Translations under genes and position numbers: made by a program | Shown: positions 21,776 to 33,750 of the stretch, piece after piece | How the letters are laid out: each line of letters begins with the position of its first letter | Numbering within the stretch: position 1 is the first letter of the stretch | NCBI RefSeq assembly: GCF_905171765.1 | Contig: NC_053392.1 | Span: 446,428,837 to 446,492,836, forward strand | DNA from: Bufo bufo | Lineage: Eukaryota > Chordata > Amphibia > Anura > Bufonidae | Length of the DNA: 64,000 nucleotides | Reading direction: 5' to 3' | The notes under the pieces: generated by a model | Seen by the model: the letters and a program-made list of their open reading frames with translations, nothing else | Databases searched by the model: none | What the model was told of the DNA's origin: nothing

Positions 21776-22009
21776 AAAAAACACAGTTTTTGGGCAAAAT
21801 ACTAAATTTTACAGCCCTTGCTGCATCTATCAGTGTGAAATACAAGAGTTAGATACAGCTGTCATATTCTGTTATAAAAAAAACACCCATTTAGGGCAAA
21901 ATCCAAATTTTGCGGAGTTTGCTGCATCTGTCATTGTTAAATACAAGCTTGAAATACAGCAATAATTATCAGAATTTAAAAAAGCACCCATTTTTGTGCA
22001 ATTTAAGCT

Positions 22010-22440
22010 AGAAATACTGCAATAATTTTCGGCTAAAAAAAGAAAAATATATATGTATTTTACTGTTGCAGTTATTTGTGGTGAAAGCGTTTAGTGGCCT
22101 ATTTCTGAACAAATAGAAAATTATATATGCACTTCACTGTTGCTGTTATTTGTGGTGAAAGTGTTTAGCGGCCTATTTCAGTACAGAAATAAAAATATAT
22201 TCTCAGTTCACTTCTGCAGTTATTTGTGGTGAAATCGTTTAGTGGCCTATATCAGTACAAAGGTAAAAATATATTCTCAGTTCACTTCTGCAGTTATATG
22301 TGTTGAAAGAGTTTAGTGGCCAATTTCAGTACAAAAATAAAAATATATAGGCACTTCACTATTGCAGTTATTTGTGGTGAAAGCTTTTAGCGGTCTATTT
22401 CAGTACAAAAACAAAAATATGTTCATTGCTTTTAGGGGTG
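22010..22440. repeat. 74-bp tandem repeat, five copies
   Basis: GTTATTTGTGGTGAAAG recurs at 22071, 22145, 22219, 22293 and 22367, always with GTTTAGTGGCC and a following AAAAATATAT stretch. Confidence 0.85.
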
Positions 22441-22480
22441 TTTTTAATTTGCTTTTAATTTATTTAGTTCAGATAAAAGT

Positions 22481-23910
22481 ATGTCAGACAGAGAAGTGCC
22501 AGGCCATGCACAGAGGAGTAGCAGAGGCCTAAATGTTTCTGGCGCAAGCAGAGGTTGCAGCAGAGTAAGGGGGAGTGGCAGCAGGAGTCACAGTGAGAGT
22601 CCTGAGCTCCCGGTGTCATCTAGCGGTCGTGTCTTGACCAGCAACCCAGCAGTTCTTGATTGGTTAACTTGGTCGTCCACTTCATCGCAAGTGACATCAG
22701 ACACCCCCAGCCAACAGTCGGTGGGTTCGTCAGACACAACCCTTAGTTGGCATGATCCGGGAGCAGGCCCTGTGCCCTCACCTGTCCTCAACCTGCCTCT
22801 GTCCTTTGCTGTTCCCTCAGCCACATAAGTATTGTATGCTGTGGGCTCAGCTCCACTATACCGTGAGGGCGAGGTACTAGAGGACAGTCAGCAGCTACTG
22901 CCCAGCCAAGACCTGGAGGAGACATCCGCCGCTTCCTCCGCTAGGCGAGCAAGTAGAGCTGAGGAGAGTGGCGTGGGAGGTGGTGTTGCAAACGGTCAGG
23001 TCCTGACCCAGAGACCATTGAGAAGGACATCAGTGAATTGCAAACACTACTCAATGATGATGAAGCAGATCACACTTGGGAGCCGGGTGTAGAAGGGGCT
23101 TCATCATCAGGAGAAGAGGATGGCAGCTTGCCCGTGAGGCAGCGGCTGAGCTAGCAAGGTGGTTACATGGCTGGGAGTCAGCAGGGTGGCAGCAGTGGGA
23201 GGTCGGGAGCTAAACGTGCCCGGTGTAGACCACCTGCTTTGCAGCAGCCTACCTGCCTGGGAAGTAGTGGTTCAGATGTTCACGGAGACAGCGACGGTAG
23301 CAGTCAGTCAGAGCGGACTGTTGAAGGAAAAAATCACCTACTCGGCGGTGTGGCATTTTTTTCTTGTTAAGCAGCCGGAGAAGGTTAACATGGCCATATG
23401 TAAAATATGTGAGCTGAAGGTGAATCGTGGCCAGGGTGCCAATGTTGGCACCATGGCCCTGCATCAACATATGCAGCGTCACCATAAAGTGGCCTGAGAG
23501 AACCGTGGCTTCAATGTGGTTGTCCAGCCTGCCGCAGCAACCACTGCATCACCCAGTGGCACGCACAGTCAAGGCTCCACCACCTCAGCTGAAGGAAGCT
23601 GTCTGTCATTCCCATCTTCTGCCGATCCAGATGCTCCTGCTCCTCCTCCTCCTACTCCTCATCAGTCATTCCGTCAGCAATCGATCACCAAAGCGATTGC
23701 CAAGAGACAGCAGTATGTGTGCACTCATCCAACGGCGCAGAAGCTGAATGTGCTCCTGGCCAAGTTGCTGGTGCTGCACTCCCTCCCTTTCCAAGTGGTG
23801 GACTCTACACCTTCAGAAAACTGATGGCTTGTGCTGAGCCAAGGTGGAGAGTCCCAAGCCGTCATCTCTTTGCGAAAAAGCCAGTACCAGCCCTGCACAA
23901 ATAGGTAGTC
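22481..23910 (+). pseudogene. hAT transposase N-terminal part with BED finger
   Basis: The first frame (22481-22828) is a serine-rich N-terminus. A third-frame stretch follows around 23000-23150 with LNDDEADHTWEPG. At 23330-23497 there is a BED zinc finger (VWHFF then ICKICELKVNRG, then LHQHMQRHHK), which binds DNA in hAT transposases. Beyond it, AIAKRQQYVCTHPTAQKLNV and FRKLMACAEPRW resemble the segment before the catalytic core. Stops and frameshifts interrupt every section, including a stop right after the BED finger, so it is a pseudogene. Confidence 0.8.
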
Positions 23911-24159
23911 CTTGAGCCTGTTGGTGTCTGCCAAAGTGGAGTGGAGCTGTAACTACGGTCAGGGACAGTACATGTCCTTTACGGCCCACTGGGAGAATGT
24001 GGCTCCTGCACAGCCACACCAGCAACTTGGCCAGGTCATGCCACTTCCGCCTCCACATTGTCACGCCGTTGGTCTTGCGAGAATGTCTGCCTCTGCCTCC
24101 TCATCTTCCACCATGTCCTCAGCCTCCACTGCAGGGACAAGTTACAGTGCCCCTCCCGC

Positions 24160-24752
24160 ATACCTGAACTGGTCCCTAAAAATTGGGTTTTTGAAAATTT
24201 CTGAAAAATTTCAAGATTTGCTTCTGAACTTCTAAGCCTTGTAACATCCCCAAAAAATAAAATATCATTCCCAAAATGATCCAAACATGAAGTAGACATA
24301 TGGGGAATGTAAAGTAATAACTATTTTTGGAGGTATTACTATGTATTATAGAGGTAGAGAAATTGAAACTTGGAAATTTGCACATTTTTCCAAATATTTG
24401 GTAAATTTCGTATTTTTTTATGCAAAAAAATAAACATTTTTGACCCAATTTTAGCAGTGTCATGAAGTACAATATGTGACGAAAAAACTATCTCAGAACG
24501 GCCTGGGTATGTAAAAGCGTTTTAAAGTTATCAGCACTTAAAGTGACACTAGTCAGATTTGCAAAAAATAGCCAAGTCCATAAGGTGAAATAGGGCTGAG
24601 TCCTTAAGGGGTTAAGCGAATTTTACATTGTGATTTTATTAAGGAAGAAAAAAATTATAGCGAATTCACAAATTCACGAATATATGACGAATATTCGCTC
24701 ATATATTAGCGAAATATCACTAAATTAAATATTGCCCCTGCCGCTCAACACT
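24160..24752 (+). mobile_element. piggyBac-family fragment plus hAT MITE end inside the transposase
   Basis: 24160-24618 ends in TCCTTAAGGGGTTAA, a TTAA-type terminus. 24619-24752 is AT-rich and ends TGCCGCTCAACACTA, the hAT MITE terminus. Together they replace or interrupt the catalytic core of the hAT transposase. Confidence 0.7.
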
Positions 24753-25025
24753 ATTCATGTCCTGGAACAGATGCTGGTAGCAATGGCTGGTCAGGGGACT
24801 GGAGACGTGGCGCCTAGATCTCACGGTCACATAAGCCCTGTGGGGGCTGAAATGGAAGAGGAGGAGGAGGAGAGGGAGGAGGACATTGGAGCGCAGGCAA
24901 TGTGTAGCCAAATGGGTGGTTTTTCTCCTCAGGTGACAGGAGAGGAGTAGCCGTAGCAGCCAGAGGAGCTCCAGGGAGATGAGGAAGATGAGACAAAGGA
25001 CCCAGACACACCGTGGTAGCATGCA

Positions 25026-25778
25026 GTGAAGATGGAGGCAGAGAGTCCCTCCGAGTCACTTGCGCAAATGGCCCGATGCATGCTCACTTGCTTGTGTAGT
25101 GACAGTCGAATTGTCACCATTCGTCGGAGGGATAACTTCTGGCTCTTGACCTTGTTGGACCCTCGCTACTGGTCCAGAATGGGGGCCTTTTTTACACCCA
25201 CTGAGAGCGAGGACAAACTGAACTACTACAGAGACATCCTATGTAATCAGTTGGCCACTGTCTATCTGCGCCATCGTCCATCAATTCGCAGGTCTTACCG
25301 GGGGGGCCCTCTGTGCTCACGTTCCATTGCCATGGCTGCTGGGGAGGGGTGGGGTGGCATGAGCAGTACCAACTCCATCAGCAGCAGCCTGAGTCTACAG
25401 TCGCTGATGAGTAGCTTTCTTCACTCGCATAGTGAAGAAACTACTCACCAGCAGCAGGTAGACCTGGAGCAGGATCTGAAAAAGCAGGTGGTGGCATACT
25501 TGGACAGCACCCAGCCAACCCACATTGAAGATCCGCTGGACTACTAGGCATCCAACCTGGATTTGTGGCTGCAACTAGCAGAGTTTGCCCTGGAAAAGCT
25601 GTCTTGCCTGGCCAGTAGTGTGGCATCAGAGCGGGTGTTTAGTGCGGTGGGTGCCATAGTTACCCTAAAGAGAACTCGCCTGTCCACCCAAAATGTGGAG
25701 AGACTGACCTTTGTCAAGATAAATCAGGCATGGATTAGCCAGGATTTCCAACCATCAATTCCTGATGCATTAGACTAG
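25026..25778 (+). pseudogene. hAT transposase C-terminal dimerisation region
   Basis: Frame with LLTLLDPRYWSRMGAFF, then SASSVASERVFSAVG-type sequence (here LASSVASERVFSAVGAI) and RTRLSTQNVERLTFVKIN, the signature of the hAT family C-terminal dimerisation domain. A TAG at 25545-25547 interrupts it where a tryptophan is usual after DPLDY. The catalytic part upstream is missing. Confidence 0.9.
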
Positions 25779-25893
25779 AACATCCATTGTGCCACACCAA
25801 CACTTTGATAAAAGAGACCAGTTTCTTCTGACTACCTTCCTCACCTACCACTCAGACGCTGCAACCCACCTGATGCCACACATCTGATGCCAA

Positions 25894-27027
25894 GTGCTCC
25901 TTCTTTCACCCACCTTCATCAGTGGGTACTGGTATTGCCACCCACCGCACCACTCTGTTACCGGGTTACTTTGTGGTCTCCTGATGTCGCTCCTGCTGCC
26001 ATCTCTACACTATGTCAGCTTGCCACTCTGTCGTCTCCTCGTGCTGCTGCCATCTCCACACTATGTCACCTTGCCACTCTGTGGTGTCCTCCTGCTGCTG
26101 CTGCCATATCTCCACAATTTCACCATGCCACTCTTTGGTCTCATGCTGCTGCTGCTACTACTGCCGCCATCTCCACACTATGTCACCTTGACACTCTGTG
26201 GTATCCTCCTGCTGCTGCCATATCCACACTATGTCACCTTGCCACTCTGTGTTCTCCTGATGCTTCTGCTACTGCCATCTCCACACCATGTCAACTTGCC
26301 ACTCTGTGGTTACTTCCTGCTGCTGCTGCCATCTCCACACTATGTCACCTTGCCACTCTGTGATATCTTCCTGCTGCCATATCCACACTATGTCACCTTG
26401 CCACTCTGTCGTATCCTAATGCTGCTGCTGTCATCTCCACACTATGTCAACTTGCCACTTTGTGGTATCTTCCTGCTGCTGCTGCCATCTTCACACTATG
26501 TCACCTTGCCACTCTGTGGTCTCCTGATGCTGCTGCTACTGCCATCTCCACACTATGTCATCTTGCCACTCTGTGGTATCCTCCTGCTGTTGCTGCTGTC
26601 ATCTCCACACTATGTCACCTTGCCACTTTGTGGTATCCTCCTGCTGCTGCCATCTTCACAATATGTCACCTTGCCACTCTGTATCCTCCTGCTGCCATCT
26701 CCACACCATGTCAACTTGCCACTCTGTGGTATCCTTCTGATGCTGCTGCTGTCGCCACCTTCAGACTCTGTCATTGTGCCACTCTGTGGCCTCCTCCTGA
26801 TGCTGCTGCTGTTGCCGCCACCTCCACACTCGGTCATTATGCCACTCTGTGGTCTCCTCATGCTGCTTCCACCTCATCAATATGTCAACAGATCCTGTCT
26901 GTGTAGCAGATGTAAGGCCTGTATGGTCCCACCAGAATTGGCTTATGATTTGGTAGCCAAAAGCAGGAGTGGGTACAAAACACAGAAGACATGCAAATAT
27001 TCCATTCACGTGTCATCTCTGTTTTAG
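25894..27027 (+). repeat. Minisatellite, 51-60 bp units, open in frame
   Basis: Units of about 54 bp of the form CCATCTCCACACTATGTCAC then TTGCCACTCTGTGG and a variable CTGCTG run. Length changes are multiples of three, so a 377-codon leucine/proline-rich frame stays open. A second frame over the same array is also open, which argues for repeat-driven openness rather than a gene. Confidence 0.85.
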
Positions 27028-27035
27028 ATCCACTC

Positions 27036-27565
27036 ACTTTTATGGAGTTTCTACTCTAGGGGTGCATCAGGGGGGCTTCAAATGGGACATGGTGTCAAAA
27101 AAAACAGTCCAGCAAAATCTGCCTTCCAAAAACCGTATGGCATTACTTTCCTTCTGCGCCCTGCCGTGTGCCCGTACAGTAGTTTAGGACCACATATTGG
27201 GTGTTTCTGTAAACTAAAGAATCAGGGCCATAAATATTGAGTTTGGTTTGGCTGTTAACCCTTGCTTTGTAACTGGAAAAACAATTATAAAAATGGAAAA
27301 TCTGCCAAAAAAGTGACATTTTGAAATTGTATCTCTATTTTCCATTAATTCTTGTGAAACACATAAAGGGTTAACAACGTTTGTAAAATCAGTTTTGAAT
27401 ACCTTGAGGGGTGTAGTTTCTTAGATGGGGTCACTTTTATGGAGTTTCTACTCTAGGCGTGCATGAGGGGGGCTTCAAATGGGACATGGTGTCAAAAACA
27501 ACAGTCCAGCAAAATCTGCCTTCCAAAAACCGTATGGCATTCCTTTCCTTCTGCGCCCTGCCGTG
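27036..27565 (+). mobile_element. piggyBac-family fragment between two minisatellite blocks
   Basis: The segment ACTTTTATGGAGTTTCTACT to CGCCCTGCCGTG occurs at 27036-27170 and again at 27433-27566, one within each border of this fragment. It separates minisatellite block 1 from block 2. Confidence 0.7.
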
Positions 27566-28110
27566 TCATCTTGCCACTCTGTGGTATCCTCTCCTGCTGT
27601 TGCTGCTTCCATCTCCACACTATGTCACCTTGCCACTTTGTGGTATCCTCCTGCTGCTGCCATCTTCACACTATGTCACCTTGCCACTCTGTGGTCTCCT
27701 GATGCTGCTGCTACTGCCATCTCCACACTATGTCACCTTGCCATTCTGTGTTCTCCTGATGCTTCTGCTACTGCCATCTCCACACCATGTCAACTTGCCA
27801 CTCTGTGGCCTCCTCCTGATGCTGCTGCTGTTGCCGCCACCTCCACACTCTGTCATTGGGCCACTCTGCTGTCTCCTCATGCTGCCGCCACCTCCACACT
27901 CTGTCATTGGGCCACTCTGTGGTCTCCTCATGCTGCTTCCGCCTCATCAATATGTCAACAGATCCTGTCTGTGTAGCAGCTGTAAGGCCTGTATTCATCC
28001 CACCAGAATTGGCTTATGATTTGGTAGCCAAAAGCAGGACTGGGTACAAAACACAGAAGACATGCAAATATTCCATTCACGTGTCATCTCTGTTTTAGAT
28101 CCACTCCTGT
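27566..28110 (+). repeat. Second block of the same minisatellite and its 3' flank
   Basis: Repeats the 54-bp type units and the same distal flank (ATGCAAATATTCCATTCACG), showing it was duplicated with its flank. Confidence 0.85.
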
Positions 28111-28590
28111 TTTTTTTTTTGCATTAGCAATACTGATGGATTATTGAGCAAATGCTGACCGAGTGAAGGCATATGCTCCACAGACAGGATCTGTTTATTG
28201 TGGGTTATTGTTCTGATGGATCAGAGGAAGGGCAAATTAATCAGTGACGTCAACACAAAGTTTCTGCTGACACCCTCTCCACTATGTCTGGGGGGGCACT
28301 TCTTGTATACGCGTTTAATAGAACAGGTTCTGTAGACATCTATGTGGAATCAGCTGGCAACGGTGTAAAAGGAGTGCGCTTCTTCTTGACGCTAACATCG
28401 ACCTGTAAGGCTGAGTTCATACTTGAGTTATTTGGTCAGTTTTGGCCCCATGACTGCCCTAATAAGTGATGTGTGCAGTGATTCTAAGAGTGACGCCTGT
28501 CATCTGCATGTCACAGTATTATTTCACTACCAAAGCAGACTCCCTATGCATGTTACTACAAGGCACAGTGTTCTACACCACTATAAAGGC
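28111..28590. other. Probable hAT 3' non-coding region
   Basis: No gene or repeat motif recognised; located between the minisatellite and the hAT terminus ending at 28719. Confidence 0.35.
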
Positions 28591-28719
28591 TCTCTGCAGC
28601 CCAGAAATAGCAGTTTTTTAACGAAATTCAGCGCAAATATATTCGGATCAAACCAAATTTTTCCCGAAATATTTGGTGAACTGGCGAATCGAATTTTAAA
28701 AAAATCTGCTCATCTCTAA

Positions 28720-29235
28720 TTTATATAATTGAATAACATTTTGGGTTAGTTTTAATTTCTTTGGCAATGCATCTCTCTGTCTTTAGTTTTATTTGATTTA
28801 ATTTGTCTTTTACATATTCTATTTTTTCCTTATAGTTTTCTTATGCTTCCTAGCTACCTTCCTGTTTTGGTGATTTAAATGCTTTTTTGTCATGTATTGC
28901 TTTATTTACAATTCTATTTATCCACATCATTTCTTTTTTGTTCCTTACTGTTTATTTCTATAAGGTATGTACCTCTCACAATTAGATTTTAGGATGGTTT
29001 TAAAAATATCACATTTTGTAGCTGTATTTTTGTTTTTAAGGACTTAGTCCCAGTTAGTTAGGCCATTGGCCTCTCTTAGTTGGCTAAATGTTACTTTTTT
29101 GAAGTTTCATATTTTTGTTCCTCCCTGAAGACACACTCTTTTGAATGACAATTGAAAGGTTATTATTTTATGGTCACTATTTCCAAGGTGTCCCCCAACA
29201 TGCACATCTGTTGTTCTGTCAGGTCTATTGATTAA
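28720..29235 (-). mobile_element. CR1-type LINE, fragment 1 (endonuclease end and linker)
   Basis: On minus: NRPDRTTDVHVGGHLGNSDH, whose SDH is the conserved endonuclease end, followed by linker sequence with stops. It continues directly from fragment 2 when the piggyBac-like element is removed at TTAA. The left side meets the hAT terminus at 28719. Confidence 0.85.
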
Positions 29236-29860
29236 CCCCTTAAGGACCCTGCCATTTTTCATCTTAAGGACCAAGCCATTTTTAGCAAATCTGACATGTT
29301 TCACTTTATGTGGTAATAACTTTAAAATGCTTTTACTTATTCAGGCAATTCTGAGATTGTTTTCTCATCACATATTGTACTTCAAGACAGAGGTAAAATG
29401 GAGTAAAAAATTTCATTTTTATAAAAAAAATACCAAATTTACCCAAAAAATTAGCAAATTTCAAAATTAAAATTTCCCTACTTTTATAATAGATAGTAAT
29501 ACCTTCAAAAATAGTAATTATTTTACATTCCCCATATGTCTACTACATGTTTGAATCATTTTGAAAATAACATTTTATTTTTTGTGGAAGTTAGAATGCT
29601 TAGAAGTTTAGAAACAAATCTTAAAATTTTTAACAACATTTCCAAACCCCAATTTTTTCATAACCAGTTCAGATATGAAGTCACTTTCTGGGGCTTACAT
29701 ATTAGAAACCACCCATAAATCACCCCATTTTAGAAACTACACCCCTCAAGCTATTCAAAGCTGATTTTACTAACTTTTTTAACCCTTTAGGTGCCCCATG
29801 AGAATGAAATGAATATGGTAATGACATTTCAAAATTTCTTTTTTTTTAGCAGATTATACA

Positions 29861-30130
29861 TTAAGGGCTGTTTCACACGAGAGGATGCCGTGCGTGACAT
29901 CCGCTGCGTGAATGACAGCCAAGACCCAATGCAGACTGCAGAAGCACAGAGCATTAACATGATTGATAATGCTCCGTGCCTCTCTGTGATCTCTTTACTA
30001 CGAAATCACAGTGAGATAAAGTTGTCAATCATGTTAATGCTCCGTGCTTCTGCAGTCTGCATCGGGTCTTGGCTGTCATTCACGGAGCGGATGTCACGCA
30101 CGGCATCCGCTCGTGTGAAACAGCCCTAAG
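29861..30130. mobile_element. Palindromic TTAA-type MITE (270 bp)
   Basis: TTAAGGGCTGTTTCACACGA on the left mirrors TCGTGTGAAACAGCCCTAA on the right; the arms pair through most of their length. The right-hand TTAA is degenerate. Confidence 0.8.
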
Positions 30131-31149
30131 GGTTAACAGGCAAACAAAACTCAAAATCTATAACCCTGAAACTGAAGTTTACAGAAACACCCCATGTGTG
30201 CTAAAAAACTGAAGTTTTCTGGAAACTACACCCCTCAAGGAATATTTTAAGGTGTGTAGTGAGCACTTAGACCCATCGGGCGTTTCACAGAATTAGGAAA
30301 CGCTTGGCTGTGAAAATAAAATATAGATTTTTTTTCCAGAAAAAGTTGCTTTGCATCCACATTTTTCACTTTCACAATGGGTAACAGGACAAAATGCACC
30401 CTACATTTTGTTACCCATTTCCCCCCGAATATGCCAACACCCCATATGTTCTCAAAAAATTATGTATGGCTACAAGGCAGGCTTCGAAGTGGAAGGAGCA
30501 CCATATGGCGGTTAGGAGAGAAGATTTAGCTGGAATGGTAATTGGGAGCTATGTCGCATATGAAGACACCCTGAGGTGGCCCTAGAGTGGAAACCCCCAA
30601 AAGTGACCCCATTCCAGAAACTATATGCCCGTATGAACATTTTAGGTGGTGGAAAGGGTACTTTTTACCAAACAGGTGTCTCACAGAAGGCAGAAATACT
30701 AGACAGAGGATTTCAAAGCACATATTTGTAAAAATGAAAAATTACTAGCAGACCCCAATTTTTCACTTTCACTCCAGTACATGTTCCCCATTTTTTCCCC
30801 ATTTTGCGAACACCTCATATGTGCTCATAGCCTGCTGTTTTAGCGCACAGCAGGCCTCTACAGGCAAAGTGCAAAATATGTTTTTGCAGGCCTGAATTGG
30901 CAGACATGGATTTTAGCTACATGTTGCATTTTAAATTTTTTCCTGAGGTCCCCAGAAATGAAAACCCCCAATAAGTGACCCATTTCGGAAACAGCACCCC
31001 TGTACGAACATTTTAAGTTGTGGAAAGGGTACTTTTTACCAAACAGGTGTCTCACAGAAAAGAATATGTAGTGGTTGTTGGAAAGTGGATATTCAGGCTA
31101 GGTGGACTAAATCAGATATAAAGTGGAAATATTTCAGGGAGCATAAAAA

Positions 31150-32649
31150 TTAATATTCCATGGAAGAATGGTAGATTCTGAAGCAGTCCTGCATGCATAG
31201 GCCAGGTTTTTCAGGGCAGGTTTCGCATTGGTAAATTGTTTCTTTCCTTATCCCTCTTTTGTGACACACACTGCATCTTTTTTGGGTCCTTCCCTTCCTT
31301 GCTGTCTGGGGAACTTGACCTGGAAAATGTTGCCCTGGCACAACTCGGGCACCATGACTTCCTGAAGTACTGGGACCTTGATTACCACCTCTTTGAACTG
31401 AAGGAAAGTTTCTCTGTGGCCTGAAGATTGAAATAAGATGTATGCATTGCACATTGCCATCTGTACAATGTGCATGGACAGCTTTTTGTACCACACTTTT
31501 GTTTTTCGTGTGGCACTGTAGGGCTTCTTAAGCTGATCTACAAGATCCACCCCACCCATGTGCCTGTTGAAATCAAGGATGCATTCTGGTTTGGGGACAG
31601 TGGTAGTGGTGCCCCGTACAGCGGCAGGGGAGCTGGCATTAGTGTGAATGGTGGTCAGTACAAGGATACTGGTATAATAGTTATCCACATAGAGGTGGTA
31701 ACCCTTATCCAGCAGTGGGTGCAGTAATTCCCATACAATCTTCCCATTAACTCCTAGGACGGGGGGGGGGGGGGCATTCTGGGGGTCCTATTCTGGAATC
31801 TTTCCCTTTGTAAACGCAGAATTTGTGGGTGTACCCGTATATACTCTCTCAGAGTTTGTATATTTTTATTCCATACCTTGCCCGTCTGCTAGGCAGGTAT
31901 TGGCGGAATCGAATCCTCCCTTTGAACAATAATAGGGACTCATCTACACTGACATTTTTCTCTGGATTGTACACCTCAGCAAACTTGTTACTGAAGTGGT
32001 CAATGATAGGCCTAACCTTGAACAGTCAGTCAAATGTTGGGTCGTTTTGGGGTGGGCGCTGTGTATTGTCATTGTAGTGTAGGAATTTTCGGAAAGATTC
32101 AAATCGCTTCTGGGTCATGGACTGACTGTAAATTGGAGTCTTGTAGAAAATGTCAGAACTCCAATATTGCTTAACGTTTGGCTTCTTTACTACACCCATA
32201 TGCAGCACGAGTCCACAAATCTTCTTCATCTCTGCTGCATCTACTGGGGTCCAACCTAGGGGTCTAGCATATGGCGAACTAGGGTTCTGAGCAATGAATT
32301 GCTGGGAGTACAAATTGGTTTGGGCCACCATTAGATTTACAAAATCTTCAGAGAAGAAGTCCGCACAATCTATCAGAATTCCTGAGTTGCCCACAAACTC
32401 AGGAATTCGGGTCTGATAATCATTAGGAGGTGGGGTCCATGTGAGCTCACTCTGGGGGGCTGCCTCCGCTGCTACCCTGGGGCGAATTCTAGAGGGTCCC
32501 TCATCAGTGGATGATGATGATGATGATGAGGGGGTAGAGGAACAGAGGAAAGTGGCATCCTCTTCTCCCTCACTGGCCAACTCAGTATCGGAGGCAAGAT
32601 AGGCGTATGCCTCTTCAGCTGAGTACACTCGTTGGGATGGACAGGCCAT
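31150..32649 (-). pseudogene. piggyBac transposase
   Basis: Cut-and-paste transposase with TTAA target choice. Starts MACPSQRVYSAEEAYAY at 32649 with an acidic, serine-rich N-terminus. The catalytic aspartates occur in order in NVSVDESLLLFKGR (near 31920), LYVDNYYTS (near 31690) and HMGGVDLVDQL. A C-terminal cysteine/histidine finger (CSVCHKRG then YQCETCPEKPGLC) ends at 31150. Breaks: a stop near 32026, a stop after IKIYKL near 31845, a G14 run at 31761-31774, and a frame change at the A-run near 31285. Not functional as it stands. Confidence 0.9.
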
Positions 32650-32780
32650 TTTTATTTTATTGGGGTGTGATGTGTGAAACGTGTAAACCTTTATTTAGTG
32701 TGGGGTGTGTATGTAGTGCTTCTTACACGTGAAGGTGCTTGTAATAAATTTGAAATAAAATTTAGAAGAAAAGTTGTTAA
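32396..32780. repeat. Duplicated piggyBac N-terminal segment, copy A
   Basis: About 385 bp nearly identical to 33365-33750, including the transposase start and upstream DNA to GTTGTTAA. Confidence 0.92.
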
Positions 32781-33083
32781 AAAAAACTGTTTTCTGCAAA
32801 AAGAAAAAAGTCTGCACAAAAAAGTTTTATTTTCTGCAGAAAAAAAAACTCGTCCCGGCCGATGTTCGTCCAACACTACTGCTGAGCCATTCATACTTAA
32901 TCTGTTTTGTTATACATAGACTTTCTGTGCATTAGAATTCGTTTCAACAGGTGGTCTAAGATATTGCCGCTTTTATGTTGTTCACCTGCTGCAGCATTTA
33001 TACTTACTTAATCTGTTAAATATATATATATATATATTTTTTTTTTTTTTCCTGTGCATCAGATTCAGTCTTAACAGGCGGTC

Positions 33084-33364
33084 TAATATATAGGCGCTTT
33101 TATCTTGTTCACCGGCTGCACCTTTTAAACTTAATCTCTTATATCTGTTTATTGATTCAGTTACTCTACACTATGGCCAACAGACAGTGGCCTGGGCCCT
33201 ACAAAGGAACAGGTATTGGCAAGAAGGTTTGGTGGTAGCAGAAGCCGCAGCAACAGGCCAGAGCTGCCTCTGTCATCCAGTGGTTGTGTTTTGATCAACC
33301 ATCCAGCTGTACTTGAATGGCTGACTTCCTCTTCAACAACTTCTCCGGTGACAACAGATACATA
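33084..33364 (+). repeat. hAT 5' segment, copy 1
   Basis: Matches 33748-34028 (TATATAGGCGCTTTTATCTT to CGGTGACAACAGATACATAT). Both carry the start of a hAT transposase related to that at 22481. Confidence 0.88.
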
Positions 33365-33750
33365 TAACTCAGGAATTTGTGTATGATAATCGTTAGGAGG
33401 TGGGGTCCATGTGAGCTCACTCTGGGGGGCTGCCTCCGCTGCTACCCTGGGGCGAATTCTAGAGGGTCCCTCATCAGTGGATGATGATGATGATGATGAG
33501 GGGGTAGAGGAACAGAGGAAAGTGGCATCCTCTTCTCCCTCACTGGCCAACTCAGTATCGGAGGCAAGATAGGCGTATGCCTCTTCAGCTGAGTACACTC
33601 GTTGGGATGGACAGGCCATTTTTATTTTATTGGGGTGTGATGTGTGAAACGTGTAAACCTTTATTTAGTGTGGGGTGTGTATGTAGTGCTTCTTACACGT
33701 GAAGGTGCTTGTAATAAATTTGAAATAAAATTTAGAAGAAAAGTTGTTAA
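33365..33750 (-). repeat. Duplicated piggyBac N-terminal segment, copy B
   Basis: Second copy of the transposase N-terminus (ATG at 33619) placed between two hAT segments. Junctions show short shared words (AGGAAT; TTAA). Confidence 0.92.

Larger units (their letters stand above)
21085..28719 (+). mobile_element. hAT element, degenerate and composite
   Basis: The left end TAGGATTGAGCGAACC and right end TCTGCTCATCTCTA are both hAT-like, and the interior carries a BED finger and a hAT dimerisation region in the plus orientation. The flanking 8-mers do not match, so I cannot prove both ends belong to one insertion. piggyBac-family fragments lie at 21562-21775, 24160-24618 and 27036-27565. Confidence 0.6.

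Noticed and set aside
22481..25778. A domesticated ZBED-type host gene
   Set aside because: Stops and frameshifts occur in every section and the catalytic core is replaced by other repeats.
21085..28719. The whole interval as one hAT insertion with a proven TSD
   Set aside because: Flanking 8-mers (ATAGCATT and ATTTATAT) do not match, so unity is only probable.
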